Shown: positions 53,271 through 64,000 of the stretch, piece after piece
Layout of the letters: each line of letters starts with the position of its first letter
How positions within the stretch are numbered: position 1 is the first letter of the stretch
Assembly (NCBI RefSeq): GCF_040564635.1
Contig: NZ_CP159837.1
Coordinates: 5,877,001 to 5,941,000, forward strand
From: Planktothricoides raciborskii GIHE-MW2
Lineage (GTDB): Bacteria > Cyanobacteriota > Cyanobacteriia > Cyanobacteriales > Laspinemataceae
Length of the DNA: 64,000 bases
Reading direction: 5' to 3'
Program-made: the position numbers and the translations under genes
The notes under the pieces: generated by a model
The model's database searches: none
Seen by the model: the letters and a program-made list of their open reading frames with translations, nothing else
What the model was told of the DNA's origin: nothing

Positions 53271-53552
53271 ATGAACAAAGGTGAACTCGTAGACGCAGTT
53301 TCCGAAAAAGCCGGTGTCACCAAGAAACAAGCTGACGCCGTTTTGACCGCAGCATTAGATGTAGTCATCGACGCCGTTGCCGCTGGAGATAAAGTGACTT
53401 TAGTGGGCTTTGGCTCATTTGAAGCACGTCACCGCAAAGCCCGTGAAGGTCGTAACCCCAAAACTGGCGATAAGATGGAAATCCCCGCTACTACAGTTCC
53501 AGCTTTCTCCGCTGGAAAATTGTTTAAAGAAAAAGTAGCCCAAGCGCAATAA
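53271..53552 (+). CDS. hup: DNA-binding protein HU
   Basis: Nucleoid-associated histone-like protein that bends DNA. The 93-residue sequence is MNKGELVDAVSEKAGVTKKQ onward, with the signature GFGSFEARHRKAREGRNPKTG (DNA-clasping arm) and ATTVPAFSAGKLFKEKV at the end. ATG 53271 follows AAAGGAG at seven bases; a longer frame from 53232 would run over that site and is rejected. Next gene starts 20 bases after the stop. Confidence 0.97.
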   Translation: MNKGELVDAVSEKAGVTKKQADAVLTAALDVVIDAVAAGDKVTLVGFGSFEARHRKAREGRNPKTGDKMEIPATTVPAFSAGKLFKEKVAQAQ

Positions 53553-53571
53553 TCCAGGCATTGCGAATTTA

Positions 53572-54660
53572 ATGGCCGTTAACCGACCAGTACACGGGGG
53601 AAATTTGCTCTGGGCAGCCGCACTAGCAGGTTGTCCCCCAAGTTCACTTGTGGATTTCTCCGCCAGTATTAATCCCCTGGGGCCTCCTCAGTCCGCGATC
53701 GCGGCGATCCAATCTCACCTAGAGGAAATCGCCGCTTACCCCGACCCTAATTATCGTGAACTGCGTAAATCTCTCGGTGAGTATCACCAGATTTCTCCAG
53801 AATGGATTTTGCCCGGAAATGGCGCCGCTGAGTTACTCACCTGGGCCGGTTGGGATTTAGCAACTCTTCCCAGGGTGGTGCTGGTGACTCCAGCATTCGG
53901 TGACTATCGGCGCTGTCTGCGGGCATTTAACGCCAAAGTTGTTGAGTCTTGTCTGTGGGCAGACTTACCAGAAGACATGGGAGACGTTGAGATTGATAGA
54001 TGGTCTTTGCCCTCTCCCATGTCCCCAAGTTCAGGACTCTTGCTGAATAACCCTCATAATCCCAGTGGTCGGTTATTTTGCCGGGAAACTTTGCTGCCCT
54101 ATTTGGAGCAATTTGAGTTGGTGGTGGTGGATGAAGCCTTTATGGACTTTTTGCCGCCACCAAAACAAGAAAGTTTGGTCAGCGAGGTGGCAAGATTCCC
54201 TAATCTGGTGATTTTGCGATCGCTGACTAAGTTTTACAGCCTGCCCGGACTGCGCTTGGGATATGCGATCGCTCACCCCGATCGCCTGCGCCGCTGGCAA
54301 GAATGGCGCGACCCTTGGCCGGTGAACGTTTTAGCCGCTGCGGTGGGGGGCTCGGTACTCCAAGATACAGCCTTTCAGCAGCAAACTTGGTCTTGGTTGC
54401 CCCCAACGCGAGATGAACTATTTCAAGGCTTAAGCCAGCTACCAGGGCTGACCCCATACCCAAGTTCGGTTAATTTCTTATTAGTAAAAACCGAGCAGCC
54501 CAGTTCTGAACTGCAACAAGCTTTACTCCAACATCATCAAATCTTGATTCGTGACTGCCTGAGTTTTCCCGAACTAGGCGATCGCTATTTTCGGGTAGCC
54601 ATTCGTTCCCAACCAGAAAACCTGCGTCTCCTCCAAGGACTCAGGGACGTTTTATCATAA
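53572..54660 (+). CDS. cobD: CobD-like PLP-dependent threonine-phosphate decarboxylase / aminotransferase
   Basis: A class I/II aminotransferase-fold protein of 362 residues, resembling CobD, which decarboxylates L-threonine O-3-phosphate to give the aminopropanol arm of cobalamin. It starts RPVHGGNLLWAAALAG like CobD. PLP motifs are NNPHNPSGRLFC (~162), VVVDEAFMDFLP and SLTKFYSLPGLRLGY with the Schiff-base Lys (~222). RVAIRSQPEN near the end binds substrate. Histidinol-phosphate aminotransferase is a close alternative, but the HGG start favours CobD. Downstream of HU by 20 bases; no other cob gene seen. Confidence 0.82.
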   Translation: MAVNRPVHGGNLLWAAALAGCPPSSLVDFSASINPLGPPQSAIAAIQSHLEEIAAYPDPNYRELRKSLGEYHQISPEWILPGNGAAELLTWAGWDLATLPRVVLVTPAFGDYRRCLRAFNAKVVESCLWADLPEDMGDVEIDRWSLPSPMSPSSGLLLNNPHNPSGRLFCRETLLPYLEQFELVVVDEAFMDFLPPPKQESLVSEVARFPNLVILRSLTKFYSLPGLRLGYAIAHPDRLRRWQEWRDPWPVNVLAAAVGGSVLQDTAFQQQTWSWLPPTRDELFQGLSQLPGLTPYPSSVNFLLVKTEQPSSELQQALLQHHQILIRDCLSFPELGDRYFRVAIRSQPENLRLLQGLRDVLS

Positions 54661-55085
54661 TTGTTGATTGTTGATTGTTGATTGTTGATTGTTGTTTGTT
54701 GTTGGTTGATTGTTGTTGGTTGTTGGTTGGTTGTTGTTGGTTGTTGGTTGGTTGTTGGGTACGGGCGAAGCATTCCCGTAGACAGATTGTTCTTTAAACC
54801 GGAATATTTCTGCGGGAATGCTTCGCCCCTACAAACTGTTAACTGCCAATAACCAATAATCAACAATCAACAATCAACAATATAGCGGTAGCAATGCGGA
54901 TGAAGTACAGAGGTTTTCTGGATTCCCGCCTGCGCGGGAATGACGGATTTTTTTTGGACTTCATAACTCTGACATACGATATAAACAACCACCAACCAAC
55001 AACAATCAACCAACAACCAACAACCAACAACCAACAACCAACAAACAACAAACAACAAACAACAAACAACAAACAACAAACAACA
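54661..55085. repeat. Repeat-filled spacer cobD-FAD oxidoreductase
   Basis: GTTGATT heptamer arrays (54661-54755), an inverted pair GGCGAAGCATTCCCG/CGGGAATGCTTCGCC (54763-54778 with 54812-54827), the ATTCCCGC hairpin (54922-54941), and CCAACAA / AACAAAC arrays (54985-55084). No gene. The arrays keep an open frame that falsely extends the next gene by 64 codons. Confidence 0.9.
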
Positions 55086-56495
55086 GTGAATTTTGATTAC
55101 GATTTAGTCATTATTGGCGGCAGTGTGGCTGGGGTTTATGCGGCGAAAACCGCAGCCCAGCTAAAAGCCCGTGTCGCCCTGGTACAACCGCTTCTAGAAA
55201 CCGGGTTTCTTGAAGAAACCCGGTTTCTCCAGCAGGAAATTTGCAGATTTCAGCAGCAAAGATTTTCCCTTTCTCCAGAGTTAAGTTTCTATGATTTGCC
55301 CGTAGGAGAACCGTATTCTCCGGGGATTTTGGCATCGTTGGGCATTGATGTGATCATTGGTGAGGGTCAATTTTGCCCCAAACCTAGGTTAGCTTTTGAA
55401 GTGAAAGATCGCCTATTGCGATCGCGTTCTTATTTATTAGCCCCGGGGTCAATTCCAGCAATTACTAACTATATCGAAGGATTAAATAGGGCTAAAGCCG
55501 AACAATTTAATCAAGAAGTTTTAGCCGATTTTATAGATTTAAATCCTTTAAAAAATACCGATAATTCACCTAAGCGTTTAATTATAATTGGCGGCAGTCC
55601 TCAAGGGATAGAAATTGCTCAATGCTTTGCCAAAATTGGCTATTTAGTAACACTTATTGTCAAGAGCGATCGCCTGCTTACGGAAGAAGATGCGGAGGCA
55701 GCTTTTTTAATTCAGTGTCAATTAGAAGCGGATGGCATCCGATTATTGACGAATACTTCCGTGAGTCAAATTAAGCGAATTAATGACAAAATCTGGGTGC
55801 AAGCTGGTGACAAAGCCCTGGAAGCTGACCAAATTTATATTGCTACCGGCAACCAGCCCAATCTAGAATCATTAAATTTAGACCGGGTTGGGGTGGAAAC
55901 TGTTAAGCATGATTCATTATATCAGGAGTTAATTTTAAATAAAAAACTCCAAACCACACGGTTTTCTATTTACAGTTGTAGTCATTTATCCCAAAAATAC
56001 CGCTGGACAAATCTGGCTATATATGAAGCAAATATAGCCATAAAAAATGCTTTATTTTTGCCAATTTATCAGGTAAAATCTCAAGAAATTCCCTGGGCTA
56101 TTTTTACTCAGCCTCAATTCGCTAGGGTCGGTTTAACGGAAGCCCAAGCTAAAGAACGCTATGGTAAAGATGTTTTAGTATTTCGCCAGTATGAGAAGAA
56201 TGTTACAGCGGCACAGTTGTCGGGAGAAACTACCGGAATTTGTAAAGTTATTACTCGGAGAAATGGGGAATTATTGGGAGTGCATTTGGTGGGAAATAGC
56301 GCCAGTGAGTTAATCCATACCTGGGCTTTGGCGATGCAAAATAATTTAAAAATAGGTGCGATCGCTTCTCTGCCGCATATTTTCCCGTCCTTCTCGGAAA
56401 TTAACAGCCAAACAGCCCAATTGTGGCGATATCATCAGCGGATTCGACCCTGGGAAAATCTGCTTGAAGGCTTCTTTAATTGGCGCCGGGGTTGA
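55086..56495 (+). CDS. FAD-dependent pyridine nucleotide-disulfide oxidoreductase-like protein without redox cysteines
   Basis: 469 residues from GTG 55086 (MNFDYDLVIIGGSVAGVYAA), a standard FAD-binding start. The second Rossmann loop LIIIGGSPQGIEIAQCFAKI binds NAD(P)H, and IYIATGNQPN plus the dimerisation domain (WAIFTQPQFARVGLTEAQAK, VHLVGNSASELIHTWALAM) match the dihydrolipoamide dehydrogenase/mercuric reductase family. The redox motif CxxxxC (normally near residue 40-50) is absent; that position is LLETGFLEETRFLQQEI, encoded by a paired AAACCCGGTTTC element. So the protein cannot be a classical disulfide reductase. Whether the insert removed the cysteines or they were never present is open. 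Confidence 0.85.
   Translation: MNFDYDLVIIGGSVAGVYAAKTAAQLKARVALVQPLLETGFLEETRFLQQEICRFQQQRFSLSPELSFYDLPVGEPYSPGILASLGIDVIIGEGQFCPKPRLAFEVKDRLLRSRSYLLAPGSIPAITNYIEGLNRAKAEQFNQEVLADFIDLNPLKNTDNSPKRLIIIGGSPQGIEIAQCFAKIGYLVTLIVKSDRLLTEEDAEAAFLIQCQLEADGIRLLTNTSVSQIKRINDKIWVQAGDKALEADQIYIATGNQPNLESLNLDRVGVETVKHDSLYQELILNKKLQTTRFSIYSCSHLSQKYRWTNLAIYEANIAIKNALFLPIYQVKSQEIPWAIFTQPQFARVGLTEAQAKERYGKDVLVFRQYEKNVTAAQLSGETTGICKVITRRNGELLGVHLVGNSASELIHTWALAMQNNLKIGAIASLPHIFPSFSEINSQTAQLWRYHQRIRPWENLLEGFFNWRRG
55197..55227 (+). repeat. In-frame paired AAACCCGGTTTC palindromes in the FAD oxidoreductase gene
   Basis: GAAACCGGGTTTC (55197-55209) and GAAACCCGGTTTC (55215-55227), spaced like the intergenic pair at 4849-4879 and differing from it by one base over 31. 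Encodes ETGFLEETRF. Confidence 0.95.
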
Positions 56496-56504
56496 AGCGA
56501 TTCC

Positions 56505-56550
56505 AAAGCCAGTGCGGTCTTGGGGTCTCCCCAAGTAGAGCAACTGGCGT
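56505..56550. repeat. Intergenic copy of the 46-bp palindromic element
   Basis: Reverse complement of 10643-10688 with one mismatch in the loop. Sits nine bases after the FAD oxidoreductase stop codon. Confidence 0.95.
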
Positions 56551-56601
56551 ACTTATGCCACAATCTGATTATTACTAAATCTGTGATTTTTCCCCCTTGT
56601 A

Positions 56602-57105
56602 ATGACTAAGCCCAAAGACCAACAATCAAACCAAGACTCTAACGCCAAAATTATCCAGCGATTGCGTACCTTAACTCATGTGCTGGATAATGCCATTCCG
56701 ATTCCCGGAACGAACTACCGTATTGGACTCGATCCCTTTTTAGGACTGATTCCCGGTGGCGGTGATATTGCTGGGGCGGCATTGTCCGCTTATATTGTAA
56801 TTTCGGCGGCACAGTTGGGTTTACCGCGAGAAAGTTTGCTGCGAATGGTGTTCAATATTTTGCTAGAAGTTTTTGTGGGGACTGTGCCCGTCTTGGGAGA
56901 TTTGTTTGATGTGGCATGGAAAGCTAATGTGAAAAATATGGAATTGTTGGATATCCATATTAAGTCGCCACAGATGGGTAAAAAAGCTGATAAGTGGTTT
57001 GTGTTTTTATTAGTAGGTGGTTTGATGTTAGTGGTAATCGGCGCGATCGCTCTCGGCATTACCTTAATCACTTTGGTGTTTGGTTTACTCACCGGCAATG
57101 GATAG
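56602..57105 (+). CDS. DUF4112 membrane protein
   Basis: A 167-residue protein. The DUF4112 signature is visible: LTHVLDNAIPIPGTNYRIGLD, then FLGLIPGGGDIAGAALSAYI and VPVLGDLFDVAWKANVKNM. Hydrophobic segments lie at ~50-75 and ~88-105, and a C-terminal membrane segment at ~135-165 (FVFLLVGGLMLVVIGAIALGI). Function unknown in any organism to my knowledge. It ends 52 bases before ligA. Confidence 0.88.
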   Translation: MTKPKDQQSNQDSNAKIIQRLRTLTHVLDNAIPIPGTNYRIGLDPFLGLIPGGGDIAGAALSAYIVISAAQLGLPRESLLRMVFNILLEVFVGTVPVLGDLFDVAWKANVKNMELLDIHIKSPQMGKKADKWFVFLLVGGLMLVVIGAIALGITLITLVFGLLTGNG

Positions 57106-59268
<2,163 letters not shown>

Positions 59269-59761
59269 AGATGGGGTGTAGCCCTGAGCCTGCCGAAGGG
59301 TAAGAGGTGTAGGGAAGAGTGAATAGTGAAGAGTGAATAGTGAAGAGTGAATAGTGATAATTCTTTTGTACGGGCGTCCTTGCGAAGCCCATGCCGTCAG
59401 GCTATATGGCCATTCGCCCCTACGACTTTTCACTTCTCGATTGGCGGATCCTCGGTCGGTGAGCGAAGCCTGTCCTGAGCGCAGCCGAAGGGCCGAACCG
59501 CCGCTCCTCCGCCCCTCCGCTACTCTGCTCCCCCGCACCAGAAGCTCCTCATCTATCAATTAGAAGCGTGAATTTGTTCCGGGAAAGATCGCGCCCGTAC
59601 CTGGTGAAAAATTAAAATTGAGTTGCGATCGCTGACGGCAAGTTACGCGATCGCTACTCAAAATAGGATATTATTATAAAATAAATCCCGCCATTGAAAT
59701 TGATTTTATAATTTATAATTTTTAATTTTTGTCACTGATTACTAAATAGTAAAAAGCCACT
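59269..59761. repeat. Spacer with several repeat families before the response regulator gene
   Basis: 493 bases, no gene. Contains CTGAGCCTGCCGAAGGG (59284-59300) and the related CTGAGCGCAGCCGAAGGG (59474-59491), an AGAGTGAATAGTGA array (59317-59360), a GGCCATTCGCCC repeat (59398-59409), and an AT-rich end likely to hold the promoter of the gene at 59762. Confidence 0.8.
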
Positions 59762-62716
59762 ATGAGAATTTTACTGGTAGAGGATGACGAGGCGATCGCC
59801 AATGTCTTAGTTTCCACACTCAACAACCAAAATTATCTTGTAGATGTTGCCACTGATGGTCAAGAGGGGTGGCAATTAGTGGAAAGTTGTGTCTATGATT
59901 TGATTGTCCTAGATGTAGGACTGCCAAAAATTGATGGGATTAGCCTTTGCCGGAAGATGCGATCGCAGGGCTATCAAATGCCCATTTTGTTACTCACCTC
60001 CCGTGATAGCACCCACGATAAAGTCATGGGACTCGATGCGGGGGCGGATGATTACCTGGTAAAACCTTGTGAACCCCAGGAATTATCGGCGCGAATTCGG
60101 GCTTTACTGCGTCGAGGTGACTCCGCATTACCTCCGGTGATTTCTTGGGGCAGTTTACAGCTTAATCCTAATACTTTTGAAGTGACTTATGAAGACGAAC
60201 TGGTGAATTTAACTCCGACAGAATATCGTTTGTTAGAGTTATTCCTGCGGAACAGTAGTCGAGTTTATAGTCGGAGTGCCATTCTGGATCACTTATGGTC
60301 TTTTGAAGATCCACCGGGAGAAGAAACTATCCGCGCTCACATTAAAGGATTACGTCAAAAACTCAAAGTATCTGGCGCACCGGGAGATTTAATCGAAACA
60401 GTTTATGGGTTAGGTTATCGCTTAAAGCCATTGCCGAAAAAAACTGAAACTACCCCAGCAATTAGTAAGGTTCTCCTGGCAGGACTGCCGGATGAATTAG
60501 GCGAATGGTTGGTTAAAAGACTAGAGTATATCTCCGTGGAAACCGCTTATACCGGAGAAGAAACTCTGCAATACCTGACGACAGATAAATGGTCTCTAAT
60601 TATTATTGATGAAGGCTTGCGAGAACCTTCGGTGTCAGAAGTTTTTCGCTTAGGGAGTAAAAAAAATATTTTTAGGAAAATTCCGATTATTTTTTGTCAA
60701 AAAGTAGTCAATAATAGCGATAAAAAATCTATTATTAGTCAACTGATAGAACCCCTAAATTATCCGATCGCCATTTTCAATATCACTCCCCCAATCGATC
60801 GGGAAAAATTAGCGCGGCAAGTGGCGGAAAAACTGAAGATTTCTCTATCGCCGCCACCGGAAAAACTGTCGAGTCCGGCTAAAACTATTACTGAGCCGAC
60901 TGTGGCCACTGCCGAAGAAGAGGGCAAAACAACGGCGCCTGACCATCCGCCATTATTCACCGCAGAAACTCACCAAGAAGAAGACCATCGAGAGGCGATC
61001 GCCGAAGTTTGGGAACGGTTTAAGCATCGGATTGGCCATCGAGTCACTGTATTGGAGCAAGCAGTCATCGCTTTACGGGCAGGAATTTTAGATGATGAAC
61101 TGCGTCAGTCAGCCACGGAAGATGCTCATAAATTAATTGGTTCATTGGGAACTTTTGGCTTTGTCCGGGGTTCAGGCTTTGCCCGAAAAATTGAAAGCAT
61201 TTTAGAACAACCGAAAGTAGGGCGAGAACAAGTGCCGGAGCTAGAGAAGTTAGTCCAGCATTTGCGCGACGAATTAGAACATAAGCCCAATGAAACCATC
61301 AGGGATGTTCAGAAAATTTCTCCTAGCAACCCTAGTTTCGAGTCAGATCGGGCAGTGACACAACTGCTGATTATCGATCGCGATCACACGGTAGCGGAAC
61401 AAATGCAACAAGAAGCTCAACGCTGGGGCATCAAAGTAAAAATTATTGATGATTTATGCACCGCACGGGAGGCGATCGCTCAAGCACGACCGGAGATGGT
61501 TTTGCTAGACCTAGCCATCTCAGGAGAACCTTGCACCAACCTGGAAACTGCCCAGGAAGGATTAAAACTCCTCGCTGAACTCACGAATCACGTTTCTCCA
61601 GTGCCGGTACTGATTTTTACCGCCTCTGGCAGCACCGAAATTCGTTTAGAAGTGGCTAAATTAGGCGGACGGGCTTTTATCCAAAAGCCTCTCAGCGCCG
61701 CTCAAGTCATGGAAACGGTGATCCAAGTTAGACAGCGATCGCTTCGGGAAGAAGCCAAAGTCATGGTCGTTGATGATGATGCGGATCAATTAGTAGAATT
61801 ACGCAGTTTTTTAGAACCTTGGGGACTCAAATTCATGGGCTTATCTAATCCAGAGAAATTTTTAGAAGCCCTCGACTCTTATCAACCCGACTTACTAATT
61901 CTTGATGTAGAAATTCCCAAAATCGATGGCATTTCCCTCTGCCAAGTCGTGCGGAATGACCCCCGTTGGAGTGGCATTCCCATCTTATTTTTAACTGCCC
62001 ATCGAGAACCGAAAATGGTTCACCGTATCTTCGCAGCCGGTGCCGATGACTATGTAAATAAACCCATTGTCGGCCCAGAATTAGTCACCCGCATTCTCAA
62101 CCGCTTAGAACGGATTCAATTACTCCGCAATATGGCCGAAACTGACCCCCTCACCGGGGTAGCCAACCGCCGAAAATCTAGCCAAGAACTCAATCGATTT
62201 TTACAACTAGCCAAACGGCATAAACAACCCATTTGTTTTGCCCTCTTAGACCTAGATCACTTTAAACAAATTAATGACAAATATGGTCACGCAATGGGAG
62301 ATGCTATTTTACATCGCCTAGGTCGATTATTAAGTCTGTCTTTCCGCAGTGAAGATATTGTCGCTCGTTGGGGGGGAGAAGAATTCATTGTCGCCATGTA
62401 TGGCATGACCAAAGAAGATGGGCTGAAACGGCTCACGGAATTACTGGAACAACTCCAAAATCAAGAATTCAATGCCACGATTTTGTCATCATATAATGAG
62501 CCAACCGATGAATTTACAGAAGACTGGGAGCATCAACCACCAATTACAGAAAACATTACAGAAAAAATTACAGAAAGCTTTTCTGTCACATTTAGTGCCG
62601 GAATTGCTCAGTATCCCGAACATGGTTCAGATTTACAATCTCTCTATCGATCTGCTGATAGGGTACTTCATCAGGCTAAGGCCGCTGGTCGTAATCGGAT
62701 TATGATTGGTGAGTAA
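59762..62716 (+). CDS. Multi-module response regulator: REC-wHTH-(REC-like)-HPt-REC-REC-GGDEF
   Basis: A 984-residue signalling hub. Order: REC with Asp51 and Lys101 (1-118); OmpR-type winged helix (~128-225, ETIRAHIKGLRQKL); a degenerate REC (~231-350) lacking clear acidic pocket; HPt (~400-505, DAHKLIGSLGTFGF with the phospho-His); REC (~530-650, LLIIDRD...MVLLDLAI); REC (~665-780, VMVVDDDAD...LLILDVEIPKIDG); and GGDEF (~800-980) with active WGGEEF and DLDHFKQINDKYGH, a diguanylate cyclase. So it combines DNA binding, phosphorelay and cyclic-di-GMP output in one chain. No kinase adjacent. Related hybrids exist in cyanobacteria, but partners and genes controlled are unknown. Confidence 0.92.
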   Translation: MRILLVEDDEAIANVLVSTLNNQNYLVDVATDGQEGWQLVESCVYDLIVLDVGLPKIDGISLCRKMRSQGYQMPILLLTSRDSTHDKVMGLDAGADDYLVKPCEPQELSARIRALLRRGDSALPPVISWGSLQLNPNTFEVTYEDELVNLTPTEYRLLELFLRNSSRVYSRSAILDHLWSFEDPPGEETIRAHIKGLRQKLKVSGAPGDLIETVYGLGYRLKPLPKKTETTPAISKVLLAGLPDELGEWLVKRLEYISVETAYTGEETLQYLTTDKWSLIIIDEGLREPSVSEVFRLGSKKNIFRKIPIIFCQKVVNNSDKKSIISQLIEPLNYPIAIFNITPPIDREKLARQVAEKLKISLSPPPEKLSSPAKTITEPTVATAEEEGKTTAPDHPPLFTAETHQEEDHREAIAEVWERFKHRIGHRVTVLEQAVIALRAGILDDELRQSATEDAHKLIGSLGTFGFVRGSGFARKIESILEQPKVGREQVPELEKLVQHLRDELEHKPNETIRDVQKISPSNPSFESDRAVTQLLIIDRDHTVAEQMQQEAQRWGIKVKIIDDLCTAREAIAQARPEMVLLDLAISGEPCTNLETAQEGLKLLAELTNHVSPVPVLIFTASGSTEIRLEVAKLGGRAFIQKPLSAAQVMETVIQVRQRSLREEAKVMVVDDDADQLVELRSFLEPWGLKFMGLSNPEKFLEALDSYQPDLLILDVEIPKIDGISLCQVVRNDPRWSGIPILFLTAHREPKMVHRIFAAGADDYVNKPIVGPELVTRILNRLERIQLLRNMAETDPLTGVANRRKSSQELNRFLQLAKRHKQPICFALLDLDHFKQINDKYGHAMGDAILHRLGRLLSLSFRSEDIVARWGGEEFIVAMYGMTKEDGLKRLTELLEQLQNQEFNATILSSYNEPTDEFTEDWEHQPPITENITEKITESFSVTFSAGIAQYPEHGSDLQSLYRSADRVLHQAKAAGRNRIMIGE

Positions 62717-63143
62717 AAATCAGCGATCGGCGAGATGTCTGGGGAAACTTTTGTCTGGGGAAAAATTGGATTATTCATCCTAATTACCCCAGATATATCC
62801 CAGATACATTCCAGATATTTCATCCTGGAAACCCTCAGAATATACCGATAAGATACCGATAATATACCGATAATATCCTGAGCCTTTTCTTCCCTCTTCT
62901 CCTGCTTCCCATCACCTCATACCCCACCCCCTCACAGCCCCAGATCCGGGAACCGCCCCAATTTAGGTTCGGTAAATACCCCTACATAATCAGCCCAAAT
63001 ACCCTCACCATATAGATTAGTAAACGTAAAACAATATGGGAGCGCTGGAAACAAATTGCCGGTTGCATTCCCAGATCGCTGGTGAACAACTCGGCGCCAG
63101 CCATAAATAATATCTTTGTTATCAGTGGAGTGAAAATAACGGT
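62717..63143. other. dnaK upstream region
   Basis: 427 bases, no gene. Contains repeats of CCCAGATA (62787-62815) and an 11-bp unit ATACCGATAAT three times (62842-62874). No CIRCE element (TTAGCACTC-N9-GAGTGCTAA) is seen, so HrcA control by the canonical site is not supported. A GGAG lies at 63127-63130, 13 bases before the dnaK start. Confidence 0.6.
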
Positions 63144-64000
63144 ATGGGTAAAGTAGTTGGCATCGACTTAGGAACTACAAACTCTTGTGTGGCAGTAATG
63201 GAAGGGGGTAAACCCACCGTGATCGCCAACGCAGAAGGCGGTCGCACCACCCCATCGGTGGTCGCATTTGCCAAAAACGGCGATCAACTCGTTGGTCAAA
63301 TCGCCAAACGTCAAGGGGTAATGAACCCAGAAAACACCTTTTATTCCGTCAAGCGGTTTATCGGGCGACGATTTGACGAAGTGACCCACGAAACCACGGA
63401 AGTTTCTTACAAAGTTCTTAACGTCAATGGCAATGTTAAATTAGATAGTCCAACCCGTGGTAAGCAGTTTGCTCCTGAAGAAATTTCGGCTCAAGTGCTG
63501 CGTAAACTGGTTGATGATGCCAGCACCTATCTGGGAGAACCAGTCACTCAAGCAGTGATTACCGTTCCCGCTTACTTTAACGACTCTCAACGGCAAGCCA
63601 CCAAAGACGCGGGTAAAATTGCTGGGATTGAAGTATTGCGGATTATCAACGAACCCACCGCCGCTTCTCTGGCTTATGGCTTGGACAAGAAAAGCAATGA
63701 AACCATTTTGGTGTTTGACTTAGGGGGTGGAACTTTTGACGTTTCTATCCTGGAAGTGGGCGACGGTGTATTTGAAGTGTTGGCTACTTCTGGGGATACT
63801 CACCTGGGTGGGGACGACTTCGACAAAAAAATCGTAGACTATTTAGCCGAAGAATTTAAGAGAGCGGAAGGTATCGATCTCCGCAAAGATAAGCAAGCCC
63901 TGCAACGCTTAACGGAAGCGGCGGAAAAAGCCAAGATCGAACTGTCGAGCGTTACCCAAGCGGAAATTAATCTGCCCTTTATTACCGCTACCCAAGATGG
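63144..64000 (+). CDS. dnaK: Chaperone DnaK (Hsp70), 5' part; cut by the window end
   Basis: ATP-driven chaperone. Starts [20 protein letters not shown] (63144). Further motifs are [34 protein letters not shown] (phosphate-2) and [16 protein letters not shown], and [15 protein letters not shown]-like [14 protein letters not shown]. About 285 residues of the expected ~630-760 are present; the frame is open at the right edge. Several dnaK paralogues occur in cyanobacteria, so which one (dnaK2-like is likely from the conserved sequence) is not certain. Confidence 0.97.
   Translation, partial: MGKVVGIDLGTTNSCVAVMEGGKPTVIANAEGGRTTPSVVAFAKNGDQLVGQIAKRQGVMNPENTFYSVKRFIGRRFDEVTHETTEVSYKVLNVNGNVKLDSPTRGKQFAPEEISAQVLRKLVDDASTYLGEPVTQAVITVPAYFNDSQRQATKDAGKIAGIEVLRIINEPTAASLAYGLDKKSNETILVFDLGGGTFDVSILEVGDGVFEVLATSGDTHLGGDDFDKKIVDYLAEEFKRAEGIDLRKDKQALQRLTEAAEKAKIELSSVTQAEINLPFITATQD

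Noticed and set aside
54894-55085. 64-codon extension of the FAD oxidoreductase
   Set aside because: It runs through the ATTCCCGC hairpin and CCAACAA arrays; the FAD-binding motif begins at GTG 55086.

Overview
The window is cyanobacterial chromosome. The highly iterated octamer GCGATCGC occurs throughout. There is a CrtR-type carotenoid hydroxylase, a cyanobacterial-type glutamate-cysteine ligase, a pilMNOQ cluster, a pyruvate kinase with an extra PEP-utiliser domain, and many short tandem repeat arrays of the kind common in filamentous cyanobacteria. I infer a filamentous, Oscillatoria-like strain; the genus cannot be fixed from the sequence alone.

Layout. 1-4.8 kb: the 3' part of a multi-PAS sensor histidine kinase whose frame is open to the left edge, then a 23S rRNA pseudouridine synthase. 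4.9-6.7 kb: a two-gene DUF262 plus HEPN (Rx4H) module, the best candidate defence or toxin system here. Its HEPN gene has an in-frame stop after codon 6. 7.1-9.4 kb: a double-length phosphofructokinase. 9.5-16 kb: surface-polysaccharide glycosyltransferases (three GT4, one WecG/TagA type) interrupted by a lone TnpB. 16-21.5 kb: YgfZ, small and secreted hypothetical proteins and a membrane-anchored Ser/Thr kinase. 21.6-31.1 kb: pyk, crtR, the tldD-tldE pair, tRNA-Pro, lipA and gpsA. 31.1-32.9 kb: a decayed MscS-type channel gene. 33.2-38.4 kb: a long silent stretch, then a coiled-coil protein, a BON-BON-OmpA envelope protein and a helix-rich possible DNA-binding protein. 38.5-47.1 kb: pgk, usp, rbgA, gshA, a spermidine synthase-like membrane protein and folC. 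47.3-52.7 kb: pilM, pilN, pilO and pilQ. 53.3-59.3 kb: HU, a CobD-like aminotransferase, an FAD oxidoreductase, DUF4112 and ligA. 59.8-64 kb: a six-module response regulator with GGDEF, and the 5' part of dnaK.

How genes work together. pilMNO-Q encode the inner-membrane platform and outer-membrane secretin of type IV pili. tldD and tldE form one peptide-maturation protease. The GT genes probably assemble one exopolysaccharide. DUF262 and HEPN are nearly abutting and probably co-translated. Most other genes are scattered housekeeping genes.

The strongest unusual signal is a set of interspersed palindromic repeats that enter genes without breaking the frame. An AAACCCGGTTTC element lies inside ligA and inside the FAD oxidoreductase. 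A GCATCCGC...TTCGCGAACGC element lies in the histidine kinase, the DUF262 gene and the spermidine synthase-like gene. A 46-bp element supplies the last 15 codons of a glycosyltransferase and recurs inverted, with one mismatch, 46 kb away. Several tandem arrays begin exactly at stop codons. Two small elements with terminal inverted repeats (near 19.6 and 40.4 kb) carry different palindromes inside. All family names rest on reading the translations by eye; no search was run.
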